Shown here one piece after another: positions 1 to 11,604 of a stretch of DNA of 64,000 bases (the stretch's first letter is position 1; the number at the start of each line of letters is the position of its first letter). A program made the translations under genes and the position numbers. This stretch comes from Buxus sempervirens (Eukaryota; Streptophyta; Magnoliopsida; Buxales; Buxaceae): contig OX387183.1 of the NCBI GenBank assembly GCA_947561395.2, positions 37,188,853 through 37,252,852 on the forward strand. Reading direction: 5' to 3'. The notes beneath the pieces are model-generated. The model was not told where the DNA came from and did no database searches. It worked only from the letters and a program-made list of their open reading frames with translations.

Positions 1-1090
1 GTCCATGTGTATCCGGTAACTAAGGCCGGATACACCCCGAATTGTGGTTTTTTTTGTATGTTTTGATGCCTTGCCGAAATTTGGAGCGATTTGAACCAAA
101 AACCACTGAACCAACAGGGTTTCCGGGTCACCCGGAAACCCAACTTGGGACATGGACTGCCGGTCCAACTCGGAATACCCGTGGGCCTTCCAACGGGGCC
201 CACCAAGCCCAATGAACCCCAAAGCATGCTAATTAAACAACTTAAGTAAAATAAGCCATTTGAACCGGGCGGGCCAAACCCAATGCGGCCCACCCGTGCC
301 CTGGAATGTGTAATGGACATATGAATTGCATGGTTCGGCCGAGACCATGGGCTAGGGCCTGTCGGGCCCACCAAAGCCCGCTAACCAAACCAAGGAAGGG
401 TGCAAACCCCAACTTCAAAGCAATGGGCTTTCAAGCCTAAAATCTGGACTACGGGCCCCAAGCCCAACATCCAACCCACCTGGGTGAATTTAAATAAGAT
501 AAATTAAAGACATTTTGGCAACCAACTTGGGGGGCCCACCCAGGGGCCCACAAATCAATGCCGGCCCGCTTCTTACATGGAAATCACTTAAGTATCCAAC
601 TTGAACAAACTAAATAAAACCAACACACTTCACCAAAGCCCACAGGGCCTCCTAGGCTTAGACAGAGGCCCACATGGGCACATGGGCTTACCCAAGCCCA
701 CCAAGGACACCGTGGGCCTTCCAACGGGGCCCACCCAATCAGACTCAGACAATTTAAGTTAAGCAAAGATAAAATCAACTAAAGGGACCCACACCACTCA
801 GGTGGTCCCGCCAAGACCTAACTTAAATACCTGCTGGATTAGGAATCGGGTGAGAACCAAGCAAGAGAGCTGACTCAAACCAAGGAACCCACGGGACCCG
901 TCATCCGACGGGGTGGACTGGGGTGTCTACGGACTTCCCCAGACCACAACCGAGAACCAAACTTAGAATCTCAAGCCGCAGACCAAAAAGCCCTAAATAG
1001 ACGAGATTAGGCACCCAGGTGTCCGCCTGCACCCCATCAGGCGGTGGCGACTCCGAAATTACCCCGTGCCGCGTTTCCCACGCGCGCACA
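1..1090 (+). mobile_element. Family-1 LTR copy A (3' part, cut by window edge)
   Basis: The sequence matches the ends of four other LTR copies in this window (8451-11515, 60704-64000 and, inverted, 14330-17430 and 33139-36320). It ends at 1090 in the family terminus CGCGCACA. It keeps one palindrome at 7-35: arms GTGTATCCGG and CCGGATACAC around 9 nt. The LTR abuts the last coding part of an antisense gene at 1091, so it was inserted there. Whether it is a solo LTR cannot be told, because the other side is outside the window. Confidence 0.85.
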
Positions 1091-2689
1091 GGTCTGTCTA
1101 ATCCGCATGCTCCTAAGGCTGGCTAAAGCATCCTGGTGCTTCTGCCGTATCATCTGGACCTTAAAGCGGCGAGCCTGCCTCTGCTCCTCAAGTTGCTTTT
1201 CCATAGCAAGACGGCGGGATACCTGCTCTTCAAGTTGCCTCTCCATATCAAGGCCTCATATCCTAAGCTACTGGGCCTCTCGTACCCATATCTGTTGAAG
1301 TCGCTTGTAAGAGGCTCTCTTAGACTCCAGGATATCTTCACAAGTAGGAGCCAAAACTGCAGGAGGATCTTCGGGTACTGGGGCCTGACTCTGTATCTGC
1401 TCCTTGATCCAGAAGAGATAGTCCTTCACATGGGACTCTGAGAAGACTGGGCTCCGCATGAAACGAACGTAGGACCACTCCCTCATCAACCAAGCGTTTA
1501 GCTTCATGGTGGTTGGTGAAAGTGGCCCAAGATGGTACTCATACCCACTTGGGATTATAATCCCCTGGGTCACTCTGAATTGACGAAGAACCCGCAAAGG
1601 GAGGTAAAGCACAGCATGACTCAAGCCAGCCAGAACCAAAAATTTGCGGTCTCGAAAGCTGATCACGATCTCGGCATTGGGCTGATAAGTACCAGGTCAC
1701 CTCACCTGATCATCCTGGAGTGTAGCCAAGAAAGTAAACCAACCCTGTTTACCTCCTGGAATGTCAGGACACCCCGGGTGCTCATCAAGATGGGAACCTT
1801 CAAGCTTGGGAAGAAGTGTCTATTGATCTCCTCAATTTGACTCAGGTGGTCAAGTAACCAAAGCTGTAAAGGAGGAGTGATATTTCAATATATTGTAAAA
1901 AACAAAAGAAAAAAAAAGCAAAAAAAAAAAAAAAAAAATAAGAGCAAAGCAAAAGGAAAAAATAAAAAGAAGGAATTTTACCTGCAGGATAGGGGCACAT
2001 GACAGAAGCGCTTCTTCTTCCTGTGATAACAATTAGATAAACCCTGGTACATCCCTGCCAAAATCATAGGGGCCAATCTCTCCTACTCCCTAACCTGGCA
2101 TACAACTGAGATAAGGGCCAAGTCGACCTCATCGTCATCCCGTGGAAAAAGCAGTTGATTAACCACTATCAGGGTTAGAGCATTGAACCTAGCTTCCTTG
2201 TTCTCCCCCCTCAAGAGCTTCTCAATCAGAAAAGACTTGGACAAAGTCAGAAGGGTATCAGAATCCCCTAAATCCTTCTTCCCTATACCCAGAAGAGTAG
2301 AAGCCTCTTTCTTGTAACTAGGCCTAAGGGGTGGGTTCACTACCTTCTCTGCAAACCTCAAGCCCAAGATGGTTTCAACCTCTTCAATGGTGGGGTTCAT
2401 CTCATGGTCTCCAAAACGAAAAAGGTTTAGGTCAGGTACCTAGTGGCCAATCATGGCTTCAATAACTTCAGACTTGAAGGGAATCTTTGGGATAAGCAGA
2501 ACGTGACCTAGATGGGTGGAATCCCATTTCCTCCTCTTCATCAAGAGTCATACAATTAACCCACCTAGTGTAGAATGAATCTACGGGGTTATACCTAGTA
2601 AGGTTAGGGGGTTTTGATCTAAAAGGTTGTTTTCCAGGGGAGGCCGTGTGGATAGATAATAATGGGGCAGAAGATGGTCCGGAATCCAT
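1091..2689 (-). pseudogene. Antisense DUF7745-like gene of element X, truncated by LTR A
   Basis: The likely start is ATG 2689-2687, about 110 nt after a minus-strand TATA box (2807-2801). Coding segments lie at 2689-2083 (one in-frame stop near 2412 and a shift near 2470), then about 2080-1980, 1860-1268 and 1246-1091. Conserved features are a motif FRFGDHEMNPTIEEVETILG near the middle, a block ending in NQLLFPRDDDEVDLAL, and a later LPLRVLRQF...Q block. This order recalls DUF7745 proteins found in plant transposons. That is recognition by eye, not by profile. The C-terminus is a charged coiled coil (repeated RQLEEQ / KQLEEQ). Introns have GT-AG borders, for example the donor GTAAAATTCC near 1985. 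LTR A cuts off the last part at 1090. Function unknown; probably non-functional now. Confidence 0.6.
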
Positions 2690-2800
2690 TGAGGATGATT
2701 GGAGCTTGCTAAGAATCAATGGGAGGAAGAAAAAGGCGAAAAAAGGGTTTTCTAAACTCAAAAACCCGTAAAAAAGACTCAAATCCCGAGGTTGGTTGCA

Positions 2801-2807
2801 TTTATAG
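2801..2807 (-). promoter_or_regulatory. TATA box of the antisense DUF7745-like gene
   Basis: Minus strand reads GCTATAAATGC here. It lies 11 bp from the nearest edge of a four-palindrome array (2818-2962) and about 110 nt before the ATG at 2689. The same array-to-TATA distance is seen in family-1 LTRs. Confidence 0.6.
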
Positions 2808-2817
2808 CATGTTTTAA

Positions 2818-2962
2818 TGTATCCGATATATCAGATCGGATACAAAGGATTTCCTTCATATTCGACAAACAATGCCGGCTACAAAAGGGATCTATGTGTA
2901 TCCGATATAATATGCCGGATACAATAAAATTTCAGTGTATCCGATCTGATATATCGGATACA
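2818..2962. repeat. Four-palindrome array (39/40/39-bp steps) upstream of the antisense gene
   Basis: Palindromes with arms like TGTATCCGA...(T/G)CGGATACA start at 2818, 2857, 2897 and 2936. The second is decayed (CATATTCG...GCCGGCTACA). Each is about 27 bp with about 12 bp between. The phase matches LTR arrays elsewhere in the window. Confidence 0.9.
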
Positions 2963-3162
2963 AGGAAAAAAGGCAAAAAAAAAGAGAGAAGGAAGAAATT
3001 TTCAAAATTTTCACCTATTTTACCTGTGTACAAGTTATAATTGCATAAAAATGAGAAGGAAAAAAGAGCAGAACAAGAGAAAATGAATAAAAAAGTTTTT
3101 TTCATATATAAGCAGGTCTCTTTGTACAAAGGATGATATAAATACAAAGAAATCCTAATCTA
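2963..3162. other. AT-rich spacer between the two antisense genes of X
   Basis: An A/G-rich stretch (2965-3000) is followed by AT-rich DNA with no recognisable gene. It would be the 3' flank of the PMD gene and the upstream region of the DUF7745-like gene. Confidence 0.5.
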
Positions 3163-5991
3163 CTACTCCTGTGCAGGATCACCCCTGCGTCCTCTACCCC
3201 GTGCTCCTCTGCGGCCTCTACCTCGAGATGGTCGGCGCCTATAATATGCCAGAAGTCTCTCTACCATATAGTACGGTCTCCGACCCACGAAGGACTGAAG
3301 CTGATACTCAATACAGTTGTCCGATGTGTCGGGGGAAGGAACAGGAACAGAATCAGAAGAACCCTCTGGCTCAGCAGGAACAGGCTCGACTGGCAGGCTA
3401 GCCGCATCAGGCTCAACTGGGTCCACAACCGCAGCAGTCTCAACTCCCGCAGCTCCAGAAGGCTCGGCAGTGGTAGAAGAAGGACCAGGAACAGAAACAT
3501 ATAGGTCAATGGAAATAAAGTTAGAAATTGAAGCATCAAAATGAACCAAGGAGGGGAAATTAAAGAAAGCTTACCAAGGATGTCTGCAACAGGAACTAGG
3601 GGATCCGGAACAATTGGGTCAGTAGCAGGGATGTCCTCCGGCTCAAGAACTATCATTGGAGATGAGGGTCCCACAGGATCAGATACAGCAAAAGCCACAA
3701 CCGGGTCAACAGCTGGGGTATCCTCGGGATCAGTAGCCCGAACAGGAGATGGATCAGGAACAGGAAGATCTGACTCAAAGGCAGCATGAGGATCCGGGAC
3801 TGGACCCTGCGAAAATCAAAACAGCTCATATCAGAACAAACAGAGAAACATGGAAGTGAAAGAGATGAAGTTATGAAGAACTAGATACCTGGCTAGCCCT
3901 AAGCTCAGCAACCAGAGCCTCCAGATCTCTGATTCGAGCATCACTCTGGGCCACAACCGCATCATGCTCAGCAATCATATCATCAACTGCAGCCCGCTGA
4001 CTTTGGAACCGGTCCCGAAGAGCATTCAACTCCTCTACCTGCCAATGAGAAAGGGATTAGAGTCACAAGTACAGAATTGAGGGAAATGAGATAAAAAATG
4101 AAGATCATGAAACTTACAGTGTCATCATGGACCCAGATGTAGATCCCACCAATCTCTGTCACTCCGGCACGAGTGGGTCTATCCATCAGGCATCCAATGG
4201 ACACCCTCCTGATCCACTCGTCGTAATCCCCAGCTACTGTAAGCCCCTTTGCATCCTGATACTGATCAAACTGATCAACATCAAAACCAGGCAGGAGCGT
4301 GTCGGGACCCACAAGAGGAGGAGGAACTGGGATACAAGGCATGCCTGTGTGCTGATAGTACAGGCGCTCTCCCAGGTACATCACCCTACCAAGCCTCCCA
4401 ATGAAGCACTGGTAGGGCTAACGTCGGAGGTCTCAGTCAAAAGCGTCCTGTACTATCATCTCACGGGCAACCCCGATATCCATATCGTCGAAGCTTGCTG
4501 ATAGGAGCTGCAAAGAAGAATAAGGGTGTCAGATATAAATAAGGTACAAAAAAAGAAAAAAAAAAGAAAGAAAAGAGAAAGGGATCAAGAATTTTACATC
4601 AGATCGTCAGGCACGATCCAAGTAAACCCGAGCAGTACGAGGCTGACTCCTGTCTGCATCTCTGACCTGGGCGGACCACCGCAGGGCAACAGGGAACTCC
4701 GCAACACCAAGCACGGGGGACGGGCGGAAGTAAGTCTTGTAAGTGTACATGAATACTTGACAAAAGAGAAATTAGTCAAGGATAAAGAAGATAAAGCCTA
4801 GGGAATAAGACAAGGCAGATGAATTCAGTACCTGAAGGATCTGCCAGAAGAACCCGCAACTAGCTCCGTCACCCCTCGGAGCGGCCAAGCCTCGAACTAC
4901 TCAGCATAATCCGACCAAGATAGTCCCATATATAAGCCGACCCCATGCTAACTGTCGGGTCTAGTGGAGATCTCTCAAAGCATCCAAAAAGAGAGTACTA
5001 ACACTGGTCATGTCCTCCTGGAAGAAGCAACTCCCGAGCATTAGCAAAAATACATCCCGGAATATAGGTGCAAAGGCTGCATCCTCCATGGTAATGGTCG
5101 CGTGCCTCCCCTCAAAGTGTCGGGTGAGACTCTCTCGCAACCAGATAATGGAGATACGACCGGTCCGCCCGTCCCAAGCAGCGTCAAGCAAGTCCTGGTA
5201 TCCCAAGAGAAGGCCAATGTCTGCAGCTAAAGGCCGGTCCAACACGATAGTTCGCCCCATCAGAGGAATGCCGGTGATCACAACAAAATTGGAAGGGCGG
5301 ATCCCAAGCTCCACGTCCGGCAGATGAAAGGACTGCGTCTCTGGGAAGTACCGCTCCATCATGGCAAAAATAAGAGGGCGGTCAGCTCGAAATGCGGGGA
5401 TACTGAGAAAATAATCCAAGCGGCACCTGCCGAACTCACGCCTAAGTGCCGGAGAAAGCGTCTACACCAACTCATTGAATCTCCCCCAATTGCCTCGTAG
5501 ATGGGAAGGAGGATACGGAAGAGGAACATTGGCCCGGATGCACATGGAGGGGTGGCTATCCAAACCACTAATGAGCTCTGTATCATGAACAGACGCTCTC
5601 AGCTCCGCGGAGATCGCTAGGCGGAAAACTGAAGCAACACCCTCCTGACCTGAAGCACCAGCCCGGCCTCAGCCCCTCTCTTTGACTCGGCCTTGGCCCC
5701 TCTCTCCAACTCTGCCTCCACCTCTCTCTCGGCCTTTACCACGACCTTGAGCAGGAGCAACAACAGGCTAAAAGCATAAATGAATAAGCAAAGTCGGTTT
5801 CGCGGGAAGCAAGAAAAGGAAAAAAGAATTTGAAGGCCTACCTCAGCAGAGACCTCTCCGGAACTCTCTCTGGAATCATCCAGCGGCTCCAACAGGGTAG
5901 CACTAGAACTCACCTCTATCCGAGCCCGCGAAGTGGAGGGCTGATCAGCAGGGTCAGCCTCCTCTCGAGCACGGGAACGACTCCTTGCCAT
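3163..5991 (-). pseudogene. Antisense plant mobile domain (PMD) gene of element X
   Basis: This is a multi-exon minus-strand gene. The start ATG 5991-5989 (MARSRSRAREE) follows a CTATAG acceptor. Exons with GT-AG borders: 5991-5842, 5745-4832, 4735-4598, 4507-4118, 4038-3889, 3806-3575 and about 3490-3163. The PMD core is in the second exon: ERYFPETQSFHLPDVELGI, then an ITGIPLMGRTIVLDRPL block, as in aminotransferase-like PMD proteins. The exon at 4507-4118 carries YLGERLYYQHTG and an EWIRRVSIG block. The next is a coiled coil, followed by a Pro/Asp/Glu-rich linker. The C-terminus is RG-rich (3166-3230: repeated RGRG/RRG), suggesting nucleic-acid binding. In-frame stops (for example near 4945, 4605, 4435) and a phase problem at the second exon show decay. 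The last acceptor lacks its AG. PMD proteins are known in plant transposons and in the Arabidopsis silencing factors MAIN/MAIL1. The role here is unknown. Confidence 0.7.
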
Positions 5992-7500
5992 CTATAGGAA
6001 ATAGGGAAGTGTTTTAACTAGCAAATTTATGTTAAAATTTTGGTGCTAAAACATTGTATCTTAATCCTAAAAGATCTCTACAAGGTTTAATCCCTCTTAA
6101 TGTATTTTGGTTTCAGGAGGTATTTCGAAAGGCAGAACAAATAGCCAAGCACAAAAGAAACTGATATTACAGTGGATCAGTAGTTAAAACAGGAATTGCA
6201 GTCTTAGGATATAAATCGGGAATTAAGAAAGACAACCAAGATATCAAGGTATGGGTGGTGATGCAAACTAAAAAAGTGACCCACAAGACAAAGATTTCCC
6301 AAGGAAAAGTCATGTAGAGGTCCTAGCAGTTGGAACACCATATTGAATCAAGAGTGTATCAAAATCAGAAAAGGTAGGTTGCAAAGGAAAAGAAGAATAA
6401 ATCATAACACTTGGATCAAATTTCCAATGTGAAATTCAGTTGAGGTTCACCACCAGCAATTCAAAATCATGCAATTAGCAGGCAATCCGAAGTTCTCGAA
6501 TACTGTCAATTCAGGGATATCACTAGCTACTATCATATAGGCTATCTGTGTTATAGAACCATAGCTCAGGAATGGGCAGGATCAATTTGAAAGTCAAAGC
6601 AAATTTTAGGAAAACAAACATGGCATCAAGTCTGAAAAATTCTATCATCAGCAATATTGGAAATGCAAAATCATGCCATGAACAATTCAGTTGGGAATTA
6701 GCACGGGTAATCCAATATTCTCAAGATAAAGACATAGGCTTGCAAACAAATTTCAGAGATTATCAAAACCACAAGCTCAAGTTCTCAGATGAGCATTAAA
6801 AGAGTAAACACAGCAAAAAGAAAAAAAATTATGTTGATCACTGTCAATTTCGGCAAGAACAGTGAGGAAATATCAACAGCAGGACAATCTTAAAGAATTG
6901 CAGCAAATTGGATCAAAATTGGGAGATCAAAGCTTGTTGTAGGAAAAGAAAAGAAAAATCTAGCATGCAATCAGAAAAATCTAGCATGCAATCAGAAAAT
7001 CAGCAATCCAGGGAACCAAAGCATGCAATCAGAAAATCAAATCCCAAGTTATGCAAATAATTACCAGTTCCTGTTGGGATAAAATTTTGGACAAAGTAAG
7101 TTCACTTACTTGAAATTATGAGGATTGCCGAAGGAAATGGGATGCTTACTGCCGCTGTTGGATTGGAAACGGAAGAAGGAAAATGCTGGAGCAGGAGCAG
7201 GGATTGAAACTCAGACAATTCGTGCACAAGGGCGTCGGATAGTGCAGTTGCCGCCATAGGATCGCCTGGAACTAATGAAGATGGCGGTGGGAACAAAGAG
7301 CTAGGGCTCAGTGAATACCAATCTCTGGAAATACAGGGAGTTGCCGGAGTTAATAACAATCGTCGGAATCAATAGAAGACGTCAGACCCACTGGGATTCG
7401 TCGGAAGTCACCGGAGAAGAAGAATGTCAACAGTCGGAGGAGAAGGAGGAGGCTGTGTCCGGTGTTTGCAATCGGAGAAGAAAGAAAGGAAGGTGAAGAG
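5992..7500 (-). other. 5' leader exon and long intron of the antisense PMD gene
   Basis: On the minus strand a leader (about 7495-7110) ends in a strong donor (CAA|GTAAGTG, G at 7109). An intron of about 1.1 kb then runs to the acceptor just before the ATG at 5991. The leader holds a short upstream reading frame from ATG 7257. The intron is AT-rich with a 21-bp tandem duplication (AATCTAGCATGCAATCAGAA, 6956-7000). No other gene seen. Confidence 0.45.
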
Positions 7501-7516
7501 TCGCGGTCGTGCGTGA

Positions 7517-7525
7517 CTTATATAA
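7517..7525 (-). promoter_or_regulatory. TATA box of the antisense PMD gene, next to a palindrome remnant
   Basis: Minus strand reads TTATATAAG. One half-palindrome (from 7531) and one full palindrome (7553-7579: TGTATCCGGC, 7 nt, GTCGGATACA) lie 6-50 bp upstream. This is again an array edge abutting a TATA box, though here the array is reduced. Confidence 0.5.
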
Positions 7526-7579
7526 CCTAGTGTATCCGACATGATAACCTAGTGTATCCGGCCATTTATGTCGGATACA

Positions 7580-7755
7580 AAAGGAAAACAAAAAAAAAGG
7601 GAAAAAGAGGAAAAAGAAAAGAAAAAAGAGAAAAAAAGGAGAAAAAGAAAAGAAAAAAGAGAAAAAGGAGAAAAAGAGAAAAAAGAAGAAAAAGAAAAGA
7701 AGAAGAAAAAAACAAAGAAAAGGATAAAAAAAAAGAAGAAAAAAGAGAAAAAATG
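7580..7755. repeat. Purine simple repeat (AAAAG/GAAAA)n
   Basis: Almost pure A/G on the plus strand with irregular AAAAG and GAAAAAGA units. It gives spurious Lys/Glu-rich or Phe/Leu-rich frames on the two strands. Confidence 0.95.
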
Positions 7756-8136
7756 TGTGTTGCAAAATCTGCTACTTTCAAATAAAAAACCTATTTTGGC
7801 TTAAAATCCACTTCACAGCCACGAGAGCTCAGTGGAATTTAGGATAACTTGGGGGAAATGTGTTGGTCAAAAGGAAAATATTCATTCAATTTGGTTTGAT
7901 GAAAAAAGCAGTTTTCAAAAATCTTATTTTTGGGCTTAAAATCCACTTCATAGCCATGAGAGCTCAGTGGAATTTAAGACATCTTGGAGAGATGCCCCCC
8001 TTAAAGTTAGGGCTTTTTGGCAAATCTTTACCCAAAATTATTTTTCAAAATTAAAATTGAACCAAGCAAATCATGGTTAAGGGAGTGCAATTTGGGCTTG
8101 TCTAATCTTTGTAGCTCATTGCTTTGAAACTCCCGC
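7756..8136. other. 3' untranslated internal region of X
   Basis: Two copies of a segment containing AAAATCCACTTCA...AGCCA(C/T)GAGAGCTCAGTGG (7801-7860 and 7938-8000) lie directly upstream of the polypurine tract. No coding signal seen. Confidence 0.5.
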
Positions 8137-8149
8137 AAAGAGGGGCAGT
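8137..8149 (+). other. Polypurine tract of element X
   Basis: AAAGAGGGGCAGT immediately precedes the LTR start TGTAGACACC. Element Z has the same tract on the minus strand (18639-18625). It primes plus-strand DNA synthesis and fixes this LTR as a 3' LTR. Confidence 0.85.
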
Positions 8150-8250
8150 TGTAGACACCCCAAATTGCACAGTAAAAATGATGGATAATTGGAAAAAATC
8201 ATTCCTTCCTTTGAAAACAGCACAAAAATTCAGATTTATGCATTTCTCCT

Positions 8251-8394
8251 TGTATTCGATAACTCAGGTCGGATACAAGCAAATAATTTTATATCCGACA
8301 TAAGTCGTCGGATACAAGCAGACATTAGTGTATCCGACGACACATGTCGGATACAAAAATAATTGCTTGTATCCAATCTGAGTTGTCGGATACA
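8251..8394. repeat. Four-palindrome array, exact 39-bp steps (X LTR)
   Basis: Palindromes start at 8251, 8290, 8329 and 8368: arms (T)GTATTCGA/TATATCCGAC/TGTATCCGAC/TGTATCCAA paired with GTCGGATACA-type arms. Without the nested LTR the array edge lies about 164 bp from the TATA box at 11628, as in LTRs F and H. Confidence 0.9.
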
Positions 8395-8450
8395 AGATTT
8401 TTGCTCAAAATTAGGGTTTTCCGAGAGTTTTCACTTTTTACCATCATATC

Positions 8451-11400
8451 TGTAAGCACCTCATTTTTGTGCTCCCGGAAGTGCCGGAAATGCAAACCCT
8501 GGACAGAAAGTTAAAACCTAAGGGGTGGAAAGTTGACCTTTTAATCAGATAAAATTTGGCCACCTTGCTTTATACCATTGGATAGAGAATCTCGACACGG
8601 TTCCAACGCAACTGAGTTTGCTGGAATCGGAGTCCGGATGAGGGTTCTGCGGGCGGTCAAACTTGAGGATGAGCTGAAAGTTGACTTTTCCTTGATTTTC
8701 GTGCCAAGTACCTTGCCCTATACCATTGGATATAGAATCTCGACACGGTTCGAACGCAATTGAGTTTGCTCAAATCGGAGTCCGGATGAGGGTTCTGCGG
8801 GCGGTCAAACTTGAGAATGAGCCAAAAGTTGACTTTTTGCCGAACCCCGAGCCAGGTGTTTAGCCCAATCCCAATGGATAGAGGACTTCGATACGATTCC
8901 AACGCAATTGAGTTTGCTCAAATCGGAGTCCGGATGAAGAAGATATGAGCAGTCAAAGCTAGGGGCATTATTGGAATTTTAGTGATGCCACATGGGATGC
9001 CACGTGTGCACAAGGAGTGCTCGCATGGGATGCCATGTGTGCACATGGGGGCTCCACATGGGATGCCACATGGACCCAATGCATGCTTCACATGTGTCAT
9101 CTCCCACCAACCCTTCATCTTCCAAACAAAAGCCCTTCATCTTCCCACTAATTCTTAACTTCCCAACAAAAACCCTTCATCTTCCCATTAACTCTTGACT
9201 TCCCCAAGAAGACTCTTAACCTCCTAAGAAGACTCTTGACTTCCCCATAAGACCTTGGCTCTCCCCAGGACAACCATCCATCTTCCAAGGTTTAAAAGGA
9301 TTTTTTCTCCAAGACTTCCAAGGAGAAGCTCCCATTTTCGAACTCTCCCAACTCTCTCCCATCTCTCCCACCTCTCTCCAATTCGTCCCCTCCCAAAGAA
9401 AGAAAAAACCTCTCCTCTCCTTCATCTCCTACCACCCCATTACCCCCTTTGAATCCCCAAGACACAAAAGGATCCCTCTCTCAAGTCTCTTCTTTTCCCT
9501 TCCTCTCTACTTGGAGACCAAGGAATGCACTTGAAGAGCTTGGTGGAGCAATAAGGTGAGCTCAAGGTGCTGTCCTACTCTCAAGGAGCTTCAACCACAC
9601 TCAAGGAGGACTTTAGATCACTAAGGTAAGCATTCTTACCATGTATTGTTGAACATAGTCGGAGTTGAAAGGGTTATGAGCATATTGAAGTAGTTGGTTT
9701 TCCATATGCCTTGTTGTTTCTTTACTTGCTGTTTCCTATCTTTTTTTTTCCTCTCTTCCACTTCTTCTCCTCTCCATGAGGACGAAATCCTATGGTAAGG
9801 GGAGATGACTACGATAGAAAGGTGGGAGGAGAGCCCGACCCGCGGCGTATAAAGAGTCGTTTAAGCACATTTTTCCTCCATTCTGGTTACTTTCAGATTA
9901 TTGAGGAGAGTATGTTCTCCCATTTTTCGCATGTCCAATGTACCCTTAAATCCCCCCTCTCATCATTTCTTTAAAGGTTTCCCATCTAGTGCCATATTTT
10001 CTTCTCTTATGTATATTTGGTGCCATGAAGCATGCTTGCCTAGGGTAGAGTTTTTTTTATGCTTTGGGTAGTATGCTCCCCATATCCCCTCCCATGGTTC
10101 CCCTCATAGCTACCGTTTTAAATCACTTTGCATGCACCCTATCCCTCTTTACATACACCAATGCACACACATGAACATGGCACCAATAAAAGGCATGATA
10201 GTTCCCCTTTGTTTTATCCAACTTGCGCGTATGAGAGCACACACACACTCATCCTTTTGTCTATTGTTCTAGCATGTTTTGCTACCTCATTTAGTATGTC
10301 CTTACATGTTGATTTAGTTGCTTGGTTTAGTATGTCTTTCGGTTCAAAAATCACCAAGGGTGGCCAAACAAGGCCATTCCCTTAATTTTGTACCACCTAG
10401 GGGCCCACACAACTTGTAGAAGCCTCCTAGGAACCCCAAAAACCACCCCCATTGCAAAGCCCTTAAAAACGCATGTTTGGATGTGATTTTTGGTTTTTGT
10501 TAATTTGAATAACCTCACAAGTGAACCAAGCGAACCGATAGGGTTTCCGGGTCATCCGGAAACCCGACATGGGACCTGGACCCTCGGTCCAATTTGGAAC
10601 ATCTGTGGGCCTTCCAACGGGGCCCACCAAGCCCGATGAACCGGAAAGCATGTAAATAAGCAAGATTAAGTGAAATTAACCAATCAAATCGGATGGGCCA
10701 AACCTAATGCGGCCCACCCTAACTTTGTTTGTGGAATGATGTTTAAATTGCGTGGTTTGGCCGAGACCAAGGGCAAGGGCCTATCGGGCCCGTCAAAGCC
10801 TACCAACCAACCAAGTGAGGGTTTAAAACCCTAAACTTCAGGAACATGGGCTTGAGAGCCTAAGATTGGACTAGGGGCCCCAAGCCCCAATGTCCACAAC
10901 CCTTTGGTGAATTTAAATAAGATAATTTGAAAACGTTTTGGCAACCATCATGGGGGCCCACCTAGGGGCCCGCAAATCAATGCAGACCCATTTGTTACAG
11001 GGAAATTACATAAATGCTCAAATTAAACTTTAAGGTAAAATCAATTCACTTCACCAAAGCCTACAGGGCCTCCTAGGCTTAGACAGAGGCCCACATAGGT
11101 ACCTGGGCTTACCCCAGCCCACCAAGGACACCGTGGACCTTCCAACGGGGCCCATACCATCAGGCACAGATCAACTAATTTAAGCGAGATAAAATCAACT
11201 AAAGGGACCCACACCACTCAGGTGGTCCCGCCGAGACCTAACTAAAATGGCATGCTGGATTAGGAACCGGGTGAGAACCAAAATAGACAGCTGACTCAAA
11301 CCTAGGAAGCTCTTTGGGACCTGTCAACCAACAGGGTGGATCGGGATGTCTACGGACTTCCCTGAACCACAAATGAGACCTTACTTAGAATCTCACGCCG

Positions 11401-11515
11401 CAGACCAACCAATTAGACTAACTTAGGCACCCAGGTGTCCGCCTGCACCCCATCAGGCGGTGGCGACTCCGATTTCCCGTTTTCTACCAGTGCGACCGTT
11501 TTTCACGCGCGCACA
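8451..11515 (+). mobile_element. Family-1 solo LTR B with 5-bp target duplication ATATC
   Basis: It starts TGTAAGCACCTCATTTTTG, ends CGCGCGCACA, and is flanked by ATATC at 8446-8450 and 11516-11520. There is no internal region, so it is a solo LTR produced by LTR-LTR recombination. It is more diverged than copies C, D and E. It lacks the GTATCCGG palindromes and instead has a 33-bp array (8991-9075). A TATA-like TTTAAAAGG lies at 9291-9299. The two related stretches 8580-8660 and 8720-8810 form an internal ~140-bp duplication. Confidence 0.9.
8991..9075. repeat. 33-bp array of CATGGGATGCCA units in LTR B
   Basis: CATGGGATGCCA starts at 8991, 9024 and 9057, exactly 33 bp apart. The units include CCATGTGTGCACATGG, a near-perfect palindrome (9033-9048). 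The array occupies the U3 position where sister LTRs carry GTATCCGG palindromes. Confidence 0.85.
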
Positions 11516-11604
11516 ATATCCTTCATTAAAGGAGTGGAAATCTCGGAAATAGCCTTAGGGTTAAGGTTGGTGGACTCTAGACATCATTTTGTGTCTACCA
11601 TCAT

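Larger units (their letters stand above)
1091..8149 (+). mobile_element. Element X, 3' internal region (Tat-like Ty3/gypsy with two antisense genes)
   Basis: This stretch lies upstream of a polypurine tract (8137-8149) and an LTR (8150-13689), so it is the 3' internal part of a plus-strand LTR retrotransposon whose gag-pol lies left of the window. Its only recognisable genes are on the minus strand: a DUF7745-like gene and a plant-mobile-domain gene, each with introns and its own TATA box. Antisense genes between pol and the 3' LTR are known from Tat-lineage Ty3/gypsy elements. That lineage assignment for X is inferred from this layout, since pol is not visible here. Confidence 0.7.

Noticed and set aside
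7427..7804. Lys/Glu-rich and Phe/Leu-rich frames
   Set aside because: Translations of the purine simple repeat at 7580-7755 on either strand.
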